Part shown: in pieces, positions 1-7,938 of the stretch | Numbering within the stretch: the first letter of the stretch is position 1 | Layout of the letters: each line of letters opens with the position of its first letter | Assembly: GCA_019359375.1 (NCBI GenBank) | Contig: JAHHHL010000025.1 | Coordinates: forward strand, 26,604 to 90,603 | Length of the DNA stretch: 64,000 nt | Direction of reading: 5' to 3' | DNA from: Lyngbya sp. HA4199-MV5 | GTDB taxonomy: Bacteria; Cyanobacteriota; Cyanobacteriia; Leptolyngbyales; Leptolyngbyaceae | Position numbers and translations under genes: made by a program | The notes under the pieces: generated by a model | Told to the model about the DNA's origin: nothing | Seen by the model: only the letters and a program-made list of their open reading frames with translations | Database searches by the model: none

Positions 1-18
1 ATTAGGTTGAGATCCGAA

Positions 19-43
19 ACCCAACCTTTCTGGAGCGTTGGGT
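19..43. repeat. Short inverted repeat downstream of the kinase gene
   Basis: ACCCAAC at 19-25 pairs with GTTGGGT at 37-43 around an 11-base loop. It lies about 70 bp past the stop of the minus-strand kinase gene, so it could end that transcript, but there is no T tract. The ACCCAAC/GTTGGGT pair resembles a dispersed palindromic repeat of cyanobacteria. Nothing else was recognised in bases 1-113. Confidence 0.4.
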
Positions 44-113
44 CTCGCAAGGCTCAACTCGACCGACGGTTCTATCCAATTTCAAATGGAATTGGGATCA
101 CTGTCAACCGCGC

Positions 114-1748
114 TTACGAGGCGGGTGGTGCAGATGTCTGCTTCCGAATAGGCAGTAGCACATTGAACGTTGAGCCTTCGCCCGGTTTGCTTTTAACCGA
201 GATTGAGCCGCCACAGTGAAGCAGTAGTTGCTGCACGATCGTCAGCCCTAACCCTGCACCGCTGGCATCCTCTAACGTGGATTGTCGCACACGGTAGAAG
301 CGGTCAAAGATTTTGGGTAGTTCACCGGGAGCCATCCCCACGCCTGTATCTCGCACTTCCAGATTGACATAGCTACCCTGCTGCTTGGCACGTACCCAGA
401 CCTGTCCGCCACTGGGCGTAAATTTGATGCCGTTGTGTAAGAGGTTAATCACGATCTGCTTGAGCCAGTTGCCCATGCAGGCGATCGCGGGCAAATCTTC
501 GGGTGCCATATACACCAGCTTGATGCCCTTCTCTTCGGCTAGCGGTTGATAGGTACTCACCACCCCTGGCACAATATCCGAAACGCGAATGGACTGAAGC
601 ACCGCAGGGTTCACTGCCTGATCCAACTGCACCAGATCGAGCAGGCTGGTAATGAGCGAACTCTGGCGATCGCATTCTTTTGCAATGAGATCCATGTAGC
701 GTTGCCGCTGCGGTGGCTTTAAATTGGGCGAATTCAGCAACGAAAGTGCCGTCTTAATCGTGGTCAGGGGTGTCCGCAACTCCTGCCCAACGGTATTGAT
801 AAAGTCAGCCTTTGCTTGCAGGGCGTTGGTCAACTCTTCTTTTTGCAACTGAAGGATTTCTACCAGATCCGCCTGCCGCCGATAGATTGCATTGCGCTGC
901 AACACCTCTTCCTGCCGCTGGATCTGCTTTATAAAAAGCTGCCCCCAACTGGTCGGGTCAGGCGTTGTGTCAGGCATGGTGCTCATCACCTGTTGCCATT
1001 GTGCGACGGCTTCAGTTAAGGATACGGCTGGTAGAATGCTGGCATCAACCGTTGCCGATCGCCCCATTGTCTTTGTCTGCTCTAAACCACTCACAACCCG
1101 CTGTATCAGGCTGCCGTCAAACGAGGACAGAATCAGCAAGTGTTGTCGCCGCTCCTGGCTGTCTTCGATCGCGCCCGCGAGAGACAAATCCACCAGTGCC
1201 GCATTGGCTTCGACAGTGCTGGGTTCAGGCGCTTTTGCCAGTTGCGCCGATCGGGGACGGTGAGCCAGCACGCACCCCTGGAATTGCGCTGTCCAGACCA
1301 GCAAGAAGTACTCTCGGCGTAGACAACTCTCCGGATCAAGCAGAATTTCTAACCATGCAGGGGCAGTCGCTTCAGCTTCAGCCAGGTTATCGGTGGATGT
1401 TGCTATGGATGGGGCTGGTGCGATCGCCGCTGCACGGGTGCTGGGCTGGATACTGGAATTATCTGCACTCGCGCTATCTGTGCTGTCATCCCGATAGTCT
1501 TTGAAAACGTAGATTGCTTTTGACACGCTCTCCAACGCGCTGTAGCGTTCCAGTTCTGTTTGCCAAACCACGCCTCTGGGTAGCTTTGCCCACACGATCG
1601 CAGGCAGCTCGCGCTCGGTGAGAAGATCAATCAGCGCACTAAAGACCGATCTCAGCGTTGCGGGACTCACCTGAAGAATGGAAAGCGCTGGATCTGTCTC
1701 AAGCGCTAACTCATAGAGCGATAGATCTGAGGCGGGTGTTGAAGTCAT
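114..1748 (-). CDS. DICT-domain sensor histidine kinase with Gln at the phospho-acceptor site
   Basis: A 544-residue soluble protein. The N-terminal part (about 5-230) resembles the DICT sensory domain of cyanobacterial two-component proteins and is interrupted by a low-complexity Ser/Ala/Thr stretch (about 90-130). A coiled coil (about 265-315) leads into a HisKA dimerisation helix (about 312-380) and a HATPase_c domain (about 425-535). The ATP-site motifs are intact: NLLHNGIKFTP (N box), DTGVGM (G1), FDRFYR (F box), GAGLGL (G2). The H box reads FINTVGQELRTPL, so the residue that should be the phosphorylated His is Gln322 (codon 783-785). Either the protein does not autophosphorylate at the usual place or it belongs to a subfamily that lost this chemistry. 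No response regulator gene is adjacent. No transmembrane segment is seen. The ATG at 1748 fits the start of the family. Confidence 0.85.
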   Translation of the reverse strand: MTSTPASDLSLYELALETDPALSILQVSPATLRSVFSALIDLLTERELPAIVWAKLPRGVVWQTELERYSALESVSKAIYVFKDYRDDSTDSASADNSSIQPSTRAAAIAPAPSIATSTDNLAEAEATAPAWLEILLDPESCLRREYFLLVWTAQFQGCVLAHRPRSAQLAKAPEPSTVEANAALVDLSLAGAIEDSQERRQHLLILSSFDGSLIQRVVSGLEQTKTMGRSATVDASILPAVSLTEAVAQWQQVMSTMPDTTPDPTSWGQLFIKQIQRQEEVLQRNAIYRRQADLVEILQLQKEELTNALQAKADFINTVGQELRTPLTTIKTALSLLNSPNLKPPQRQRYMDLIAKECDRQSSLITSLLDLVQLDQAVNPAVLQSIRVSDIVPGVVSTYQPLAEEKGIKLVYMAPEDLPAIACMGNWLKQIVINLLHNGIKFTPSGGQVWVRAKQQGSYVNLEVRDTGVGMAPGELPKIFDRFYRVRQSTLEDASGAGLGLTIVQQLLLHCGGSISVKSKPGEGSTFNVLLPIRKQTSAPPAS

Positions 1749-2101
1749 GAGTGTAGGGCGAAACAGTTGAGCACGGCTCTCAGGTTTTGTGCGGGACGCT
1801 GTGAAGTCTCAATCGCTGGTGAGATGGGACTGGTGAAATAGATTGGCGGCTGATGGGCGATCGACGCTGCTCCCTCTCGAAGCAATTCTATCAAGCTCAG
1901 AGAAATGTGGCAGTGATCTCTCCAGTCCCTCCGTCTGAGTCACAGCTCATCCGCATTGCTGGAAACGCTTCTTTTTGATAACTGATGCGTGGAACGTGAG
2001 TTCCCCGCCTTCTGATTCAAGCTCAGCCCAAAAACTACCCGATCGAGACGTTAGGGATCTTTGCGTAAGCTCTACGAGAAAGTGCCCTCTCATAACAGCG
2101 T
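1749..2101. other. Intergenic region, no gene seen
   Basis: A 353-bp spacer upstream of the kinase gene and downstream of the Uma2 gene. It should hold the kinase promoter. Open frames here have no recognisable protein character, and no clear hairpin or repeat was seen apart from HIP1-like octamer variants. Confidence 0.5.
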
Positions 2102-2827
2102 TTAGCTTTCTGGGTCAATGCCAGCGGCGCGGAGTTGGGCAGCAAGGCGATCGGCTCTTTGCCGTTGTTGCTCTGCTTGCTCTTGTAACAACGCGGCTTT
2201 CTCAACGCCCCATAGCAGCAGATTGCCATCCTCATCCCACCAGCGCAACCAGTTTCCAGTACGATTTTCGCGTGTACCCTGCCAAACGCCCAAAAACAGG
2301 TTCATTTGCGCGATCCAATAGCGGTTATTGGCATCAGGTGTGCTCAACTGGTAGCGCCCCGCGTCGTTCAGGTGATAGACCTCCAGCACACCTGTATCTA
2401 GCGCAAAAATGACGTAGGTGGGCACAGCTAGAATTTGTTCGTAAAACAACCATTTGCCGGGTGGATGGGTCGGTTTCACCGAATATTCGCCGCCATCCAT
2501 CGCCGATAAAAACTCTATCACCACAGCGGGAATGTCGCCCTGAAGCTGCGGCGTGTAGCTGCGATCGACCTCAGTTCGCGGCACCCGAATGGCTGGAATA
2601 TACGACCAATCCGGCGCTTTGACAACAATCTTTTCGTTGACTGTGGCACAGATGCCGTAGTTCGTGGTCGTCAATGCATTCGCAGGCAGTTTACCGTTCA
2701 GTTGCAGGCTCTCGCTTAGAGCGGCGGCTAGTAAGGGCTGATTGATGTTATCCACCGGGTCATCGTCTAAGACAAAATCATCGGGCAGTTTTTCCCAGGT
2801 AATGGCAAGGGTGGGAGACGTGACCAT
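2102..2827 (-). CDS. Uma2-family (DUF820) PD-(D/E)XK-type endonuclease
   Basis: A 241-residue protein opening with WEKLPDDFVLDDDPVDN, typical of cyanobacterial Uma2/DUF820 proteins. The family has a PD-(D/E)XK nuclease-like fold. The core (about 65-190) includes APDWSYIP and the VVIEFLS strand followed by a WLFYEQIL helix, where the catalytic acid residues of the fold normally sit. The last 40 residues form a coiled coil (ALLQEQAEQQRQRADRLAAQ), common in this family. The ATG at 2827 gives the family N-terminus; an upstream TTG at 2863 would add 12 unrelated residues and has no ribosome site. The cellular role of these highly amplified proteins is unknown. No partner gene is adjacent. Confidence 0.8.
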   Translation of the reverse strand: MVTSPTLAITWEKLPDDFVLDDDPVDNINQPLLAAALSESLQLNGKLPANALTTTNYGICATVNEKIVVKAPDWSYIPAIRVPRTEVDRSYTPQLQGDIPAVVIEFLSAMDGGEYSVKPTHPPGKWLFYEQILAVPTYVIFALDTGVLEVYHLNDAGRYQLSTPDANNRYWIAQMNLFLGVWQGTRENRTGNWLRWWDEDGNLLLWGVEKAALLQEQAEQQRQRADRLAAQLRAAGIDPES

Positions 2828-2866
2828 GAGTGGTGCCGTTAATAGAATGTTATGGACTGTCAAGAA

Positions 2867-2893
2867 AGGAGGCAGGAGGCAGAGGGCAGAAGG
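2867..2893. repeat. Short tandemly repeated repeat (GGCAGAGG type)
   Basis: AGGAGGCAGGAGGCAGAGGG and following bases form degenerate 7-base units of the GGCAGAG type found between many genes of filamentous cyanobacteria. Related copies occur here at 14967-15010, 34384-34408, 34553-34587 and 38338-38360. Confidence 0.6.
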
Positions 2894-3074
2894 ATGAAGG
2901 CTGTAGCTTGCTTCTCGAAGGTTAGGCTAAAAGAAGGTTGAAGGCTAAAGGCTGATTCCTCACCCTTACTCCGTATTGCTGACAACGACTAAGACAAGCG
3001 GCAGCAGATAACCTTTGCAACTCTGCCAAGATCTCTCAACTGTCTGCTTCATCGACTTGTTATGTCGCGCCGCA

Positions 3075-4436
3075 CTACACTGGAATTCCTAGGGCTTTTA
3101 AGATTAGTGGTAACAACTTACTACACGCCTCAACTATCTTGGCTGTGTCGGGCAAACCTTTCAACGTTGCCTCAAACATTTTCCTTGCCTTTCGTATCAG
3201 TCCTTCTCGTTTCTCAGGTTCAGGTGCTTGTTTGGCTTCGGCTAAAGCTTTTACCTGCTCGAGTAAATCTGCTTTGTCCTCAGTTGACAATTCCGTTTCC
3301 TCTTCAATAGCTTTTTGAAGTTGAATCAGTAATTCCTTGATTCCTATCTGATCAGAGGGTGGATCAGATGGTAGTTGGTTGATTGTGCTAATGACCTGAC
3401 CGCTAATGTCCATTTCGCCTAAATTCAAAGCTTGACCACTAGCTGTAAAATCTTTACCAACACTACCTAATTCAATTTTGCGACTTTGATCATGCTCCAT
3501 ATATGCACTCTTCGCAACAAGATCATTGAGGTTATTTAAGGTTATATTAATCTCTTTCGAGGAAGATGTCATTAGTGTTTGTAGTTGTCCTTGAATTTGC
3601 TGAAACATACTTTTAATATCTTCTTTGAACTTTTCTTCTGTTCCTGAATAGGTTCGTTCAAATTTGGTGTTATCCATTTCATTTTTGTAAAAGCCATAGG
3701 AAATCAAGAAATCACTTCGGATTCTATCCTGATCAATCTCAGGAGGAAAGATTTTTATCTTTACTAATGTTCGAGCTTTAATCCCCTCATCTAATAATTT
3801 CCAGTCCTGGGTTATTACCTCAACTTTTTTTGAAACAGAAAGTTTTTCTATAGCTTGATTGTAAGCCAGCCAATTAATTTCACCGGGTAGCTCAACGTTA
3901 AGTGAATCTGACTCAATGTCAAAGGGTGATTTTAATTCTAAATCAGAGACATCTATATCTCGTATTTCTATCCGTAAAACCTTAACTCCCCAAGATTCAG
4001 TTGCTTGATATAACTCATGTAAAAGAGCTTTGTTAACTTTATTTCTTGAAAATTCAAGTTCACTCAAGCTCAGATTAGCTATTTCTTGTCTAATGCTCGT
4101 AATTGTAATGTTAGTTATCGCCTCTTCTAAATCTTCAACTGCATAGTAGGCTCTTCTAACATCTAAAATTCGCCAGTATATGATTGCATGTACTCTTATT
4201 CGGATATTATCCTTTGTGATTGCAATTTGAGGAGCTACATCAAGCAGTTGTTCTCTAACTGATTCTACTAAAACTGTATCAACAAACGGAACAATAAAAT
4301 TCATCCCAGGCTTGAGCGTTCGTCGATATTGTCCATATCTTTCTACAATGCCTTCAGTACCTTGGTTAACAATCTTAGTGGAACCAAATGTATAGCCAAC
4401 AATTGCCAAGGCGAGGGCAGCAAGAAGTGATTCCAT
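3075..4436 (-). CDS. SPFH/Band 7 (stomatin-like) protein with helical C-terminal module
   Basis: A 453-residue protein. An N-terminal hydrophobic helix (about 2-19, LLAALALAIVGYTFG) anchors it, followed by an SPFH/Band 7 domain (about 22-185) with VNQGTEGIVERYGQYRRTLKPG and the usual slipin strands. The middle (about 190-340) is divergent. The last 100 residues are a separate helical unit (KELLIQLQKAIEEETELS, then LPDTAKIVEACSKLLPLI). From memory, this unit resembles a C-terminal module appended to several cyanobacterial STAND/NACHT and pentapeptide-repeat proteins; that is recall, not a search result. SPFH proteins build membrane microdomain scaffolds. The gene is visibly more AT-rich than its neighbours, with many AT-ending codons, suggesting transfer. 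No NfeD-type partner is adjacent, and the downstream neighbour is a Uma2 nuclease gene. Confidence 0.75.
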   Translation of the reverse strand: MESLLAALALAIVGYTFGSTKIVNQGTEGIVERYGQYRRTLKPGMNFIVPFVDTVLVESVREQLLDVAPQIAITKDNIRIRVHAIIYWRILDVRRAYYAVEDLEEAITNITITSIRQEIANLSLSELEFSRNKVNKALLHELYQATESWGVKVLRIEIRDIDVSDLELKSPFDIESDSLNVELPGEINWLAYNQAIEKLSVSKKVEVITQDWKLLDEGIKARTLVKIKIFPPEIDQDRIRSDFLISYGFYKNEMDNTKFERTYSGTEEKFKEDIKSMFQQIQGQLQTLMTSSSKEINITLNNLNDLVAKSAYMEHDQSRKIELGSVGKDFTASGQALNLGEMDISGQVISTINQLPSDPPSDQIGIKELLIQLQKAIEEETELSTEDKADLLEQVKALAEAKQAPEPEKREGLIRKARKMFEATLKGLPDTAKIVEACSKLLPLILKALGIPV

Positions 4437-4716
4437 GAATATACGACCAGACGAGACCGGGAAATAAGGTTACTGAAATCTTAGCCCTTATATCAGAGGT
4501 GTTCGAGGTGTTGGGTATAGCTCTACCTTTGACCGGACAATTCCGCGTGGATTTTAGACTCCGCCACCTAACCCTCAGCACCAGTAATGAGAAATTTAGA
4601 AAAATTCACAAATTGGAATAGCGCCCTTTAGAGAATCTACCACTTACGTCCCACTGATGACTTAGTGACATAACTAATTGCTATCCCAATGCATAACGTT
4701 AGCTTCTAGCGCGCCC

Positions 4717-7698
4717 TTACTCTGCGCCCTCGATCGGGGCAAAGCCCTGACGCTGAATGTTTTCAGTCACTACGCGGGGTTCCAGGAATTGCAGCAGGTA
4801 ATCAGGTCCGCCTGCCTTGGAGCCAACGCCCGATAGCTTGAAGCCACCGAAGGGTTGACGAGCCACGATCGCCCCCGTAATGCCCCGGTTGATATACAGA
4901 TTGCCCACTTCAAAGTCAGTGCGTGCCTGCTCAATGTGCGACGGGGTGCGGGAGTAGAGTCCACCTGTGAGAGCAAACTGTGTGCCGTTGGCGAGATCCA
5001 GTGCCTCATCGAATGTCTTGGCGCGCATGACAGCGAGAACGGGACCAAAAATCTCTTCGCGGGCGATCGTCGCAGTTGGTGACACATCATGAAAAATGAC
5101 GGGTCCTACAAAGTAGCCACCTTCGGGTGCGGGCATTTCGAGGGCGAGTTCACATTCCTGCCGACCTTTTTCGATGTACTCCAGGATGCGATCGCGGGCA
5201 GCGGCATCAATGACAGGACCCACGCGGGTACTGGGCAGATCGGCACGACCCAGGTTGAGCGATCGGGTTGCCTCCACCAACCGCTGCAAGAACAGGTCGT
5301 AAATCGGCTCCAGCACAATCACCCGTGAACAGGCAGAGCATTTCTGACCGCTGTAACCAAAGGCTGACTGCACGACACCCTGAACAGCTTGATCGAGATC
5401 GGCGCTTTCATCCACAATGACCGCGTTTTTGCCGCCCATTTCTGCCACGACGCGCTTCAGGTGCTTCTGTCCTGGTTGGAGAATCGCGGCATCGGCATAA
5501 ATCCAACAGCCCACTTCTTGCGAACCCGTGAACGTGATCATGTTGGTGTGTGGATGCTTGACCAGATGCGCGCCCACGGTGGAACCCTTCCCAGGCACGT
5601 ACTGAAACACACCGCTGGGAATGCCTGCTTCAACCAGAATTTCGGTCAGCTTGGCGATGATGACACTCGACGTTTCGGCAGGTTTCAGCAGCACGCAGTT
5701 CCCTGCGACCAGTGCGGCAACAGCCATCCCGGTGGGAATCGCCAGCGGAAAGTTCCAGGGCGAAATGACGACGACAATCCCCAACGGCTGGTAGTGGTAG
5801 CGGTTGGTTTCACCCGGAAAATCGTAGGCAACGCCTGCATCAAGCCGCTCCATTTCGTCAGCGTAGTAACGGCAGAAGTCGATCGCCTCCGATACTTCCC
5901 CATTTGCCTCATTCAGCGGCTTACCTGTTTCAAACAGCATCCAGGCAGCGAGTTCATCCCGGCGATCGGTCATGAGGTCGGCAGCGGTACGAAGAATAGC
6001 GGCGCGATCGGTTGGGGGAGTGCGTTTCCAGTCGAGCCATGCGTCTTTGGCGGCTGCGATCGCGCGATCGGCTTGCTCCACGCTGATCAGCCCCACCCGT
6101 CCCACCGTTTCACTGACGTTAGAAGGATTCAGCGAATTGATGTGAACGTCCGTCGCCACATACTCACCGTTGATGAACGGCTGATAGGTTTTTCCCAATC
6201 GTTGCCGCACGGATTGGATTGCTTGCAGGGCACGATCGCGCTGTTCGGCATCAGCGTAGTCAGAATCAGGAGCATTGAGGAAGTGGGGAGTAGGTGGTGG
6301 GGCGTGGAGCGTGGGCAGTAAGGAGCTGGGATTAGGAGGAGCAAGGAGTTCTTCGATCGGACGTTCCTCCAGATTTTGACGCAGGAAGGAACTATTGGCA
6401 GTGTTTTCTAACAATCGACGAATGAGGTAAGACATCCCCGGAATGAGTTCGCCGTAGGGACAATAGACCCGCACACGGTAGCCTTTAGCAACGATCGCCT
6501 TTGCCAATTTGTCCGCCATGCCGTAAAGTACCTGAAGCTCGAAGCGACGAGGCGGAATTTGCAGGGTTTCGGCGATCGCCATTGCGTATGCCTGAGAGCG
6601 AACATTGTGGCTACCGATCGCGGCATACAGATGTTCGTGATTCTCCAGCAGCAGGCGCGTCATGGTTTCAAAGTTGGCATCGGTCGAGGCTTTGTCGTTG
6701 AAAACGGGCTGCTGCCAATCTTTTTGCGCCGTTTTGATGGTTTCTTGATCCCAATAGGCTCCTTTCACCAGACGGACGGTGAGCGGGGTTCCCCGTTCTT
6801 TTGCCCAGGCAATCAGTTCTTTCAGATCCTGTTCACTGTCGCGCAGATATGCCTGGAGCGTTACGCCCACATCGGTACGGGTGCGAAACTCGTCTTCCAG
6901 CAGCAGCGACTTGAGAATCGCCAGCGTCGAGTCTTTGTAGGCGTACTGCTCCATGTCGAAATGAACCGCAGCACCCAGTTCTTTGGCACGACGCAGCAGC
7001 AGGCGAATGGAATGGCTGACCCGATCGCGGCTCCCTTCCACATCTAAGGGATCAAACTGAGAATAGAAGGCGGTCAGCTTGACGGAGACTTGTGCTTTGG
7101 GTAAGGTCTCGCCGTCTGCCTGATCGATCTGGGGTACGGTTGACCAGCTTTTGGCAGCATTCGTTAACTGCTCCATGAGTTCCAGGTAGCGATCGAAGTA
7201 GGATTGCGCCTCAGCTTCAGTGATGACGGCCTCGCCCAACAAATCCACAGTGAAGGTCATCTTATCTTTTCGCAGGCGCTCGATCGTCTTCAGCACTTGC
7301 TGGATGCTTTCGCCTGCAATGTACTTATGCGCCAAAGTCTCAACAGCCGTCGAAATGGTGGTTGCTGCTAGTTGTCCGGGTACAGAGTCGGCGTTGGCAA
7401 AGTTGAGCATTCCTTTCAGCGCGGCGGGTAGCTCGACAGTGGCATCACCCAGATATTCTTGAAGGTGGCGGGCAATTTCGGCTTTGCTGCGGAGGGAGGG
7501 CAGACAGTCAATGAAGCGAAACAACTGCACCCGCAAGCCAGGATTGCCCATTGTCCACGCCAGCAGTTTGTCATCCCATCGCATCTGGTCGCGCATTTGG
7601 GCGAAGAAGGAGCGGTTTTCGCGGGTAGCGCTGAGCAACTGACGGGCGATCGCCTGGGTTTGAGCTTCGTAGCGATCGGTAGAAATTTGTGCGACCAC
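4717..7698 (-). CDS. putA: Bifunctional proline dehydrogenase / L-glutamate gamma-semialdehyde dehydrogenase
   Basis: A 993-residue protein that oxidises proline to pyrroline-5-carboxylate (FAD) and then to glutamate (NAD+). The helical arm and PRODH barrel occupy about 60-460, with FDMEQYAYKDSTLAIL and the substrate-binding YLIRRLLENTANSSFL. The aldehyde dehydrogenase domain (about 510-975) has WNFPLAIPTG, general base Glu753 (AEMGGKN) and nucleophile Cys787 (SGQKCSACSR), 34 residues apart as usual. There is no N-terminal ribbon-helix-helix domain, so it is not an autorepressor like enterobacterial PutA. The inter-domain linker (PPNPSSLLPTLHAPPPTPHF) is encoded by a G-rich short-repeat insert. 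Start: GTG at 7698, with AGGAG 10 bases upstream. The gene stands alone. An ATAGAACCTATCTA site about 85 bp upstream is repeated before the LysR gene at 43.6 kb. Confidence 0.95.
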   Translation of the reverse strand: MVAQISTDRYEAQTQAIARQLLSATRENRSFFAQMRDQMRWDDKLLAWTMGNPGLRVQLFRFIDCLPSLRSKAEIARHLQEYLGDATVELPAALKGMLNFANADSVPGQLAATTISTAVETLAHKYIAGESIQQVLKTIERLRKDKMTFTVDLLGEAVITEAEAQSYFDRYLELMEQLTNAAKSWSTVPQIDQADGETLPKAQVSVKLTAFYSQFDPLDVEGSRDRVSHSIRLLLRRAKELGAAVHFDMEQYAYKDSTLAILKSLLLEDEFRTRTDVGVTLQAYLRDSEQDLKELIAWAKERGTPLTVRLVKGAYWDQETIKTAQKDWQQPVFNDKASTDANFETMTRLLLENHEHLYAAIGSHNVRSQAYAMAIAETLQIPPRRFELQVLYGMADKLAKAIVAKGYRVRVYCPYGELIPGMSYLIRRLLENTANSSFLRQNLEERPIEELLAPPNPSSLLPTLHAPPPTPHFLNAPDSDYADAEQRDRALQAIQSVRQRLGKTYQPFINGEYVATDVHINSLNPSNVSETVGRVGLISVEQADRAIAAAKDAWLDWKRTPPTDRAAILRTAADLMTDRRDELAAWMLFETGKPLNEANGEVSEAIDFCRYYADEMERLDAGVAYDFPGETNRYHYQPLGIVVVISPWNFPLAIPTGMAVAALVAGNCVLLKPAETSSVIIAKLTEILVEAGIPSGVFQYVPGKGSTVGAHLVKHPHTNMITFTGSQEVGCWIYADAAILQPGQKHLKRVVAEMGGKNAVIVDESADLDQAVQGVVQSAFGYSGQKCSACSRVIVLEPIYDLFLQRLVEATRSLNLGRADLPSTRVGPVIDAAARDRILEYIEKGRQECELALEMPAPEGGYFVGPVIFHDVSPTATIAREEIFGPVLAVMRAKTFDEALDLANGTQFALTGGLYSRTPSHIEQARTDFEVGNLYINRGITGAIVARQPFGGFKLSGVGSKAGGPDYLLQFLEPRVVTENIQRQGFAPIEGAE

Positions 7699-7781
7699 AG
7701 CAATGAACTCCTATCAAAGATCGGCGAACAATCCGTGCGACCGGATGCTGCAAACGGTCTAGCGGCGGGAGGATTCAGCCT

Positions 7782-7795
7782 ATAGAACCTATCTA
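7782..7795. promoter_or_regulatory. Candidate operator shared with the LysR promoter
   Basis: ATAGAACCTATCTA lies 84-97 bp upstream of the putA start and occurs identically at 43645-43658 in front of the LysR-family gene, where it is joined to a perfect palindrome. The placement suggests a regulator site. One shared 14-mer in 64 kb is not statistically strong on its own. Confidence 0.3.
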
Positions 7796-7938
7796 TTGTA
7801 ACGTCGATTGCCGTTGCTCAAGCGCGGTTGTCATGAGGAGGGCGCGTTTGTCAGGAAGCGCAAAGAAACGGATGGGATGGGATGTGTCGTTAAGACGCAG
7901 AGTCCGCAGAAATCGTCACACCTCAGCGATCATCGACG

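Noticed and set aside
5389..6321. 310-codon open frame on the plus strand over putA
   Set aside because: It is antisense to a fully conserved putA reading frame with catalytic motifs, and its protein has no domain-like pattern; the open frame results from codon bias.
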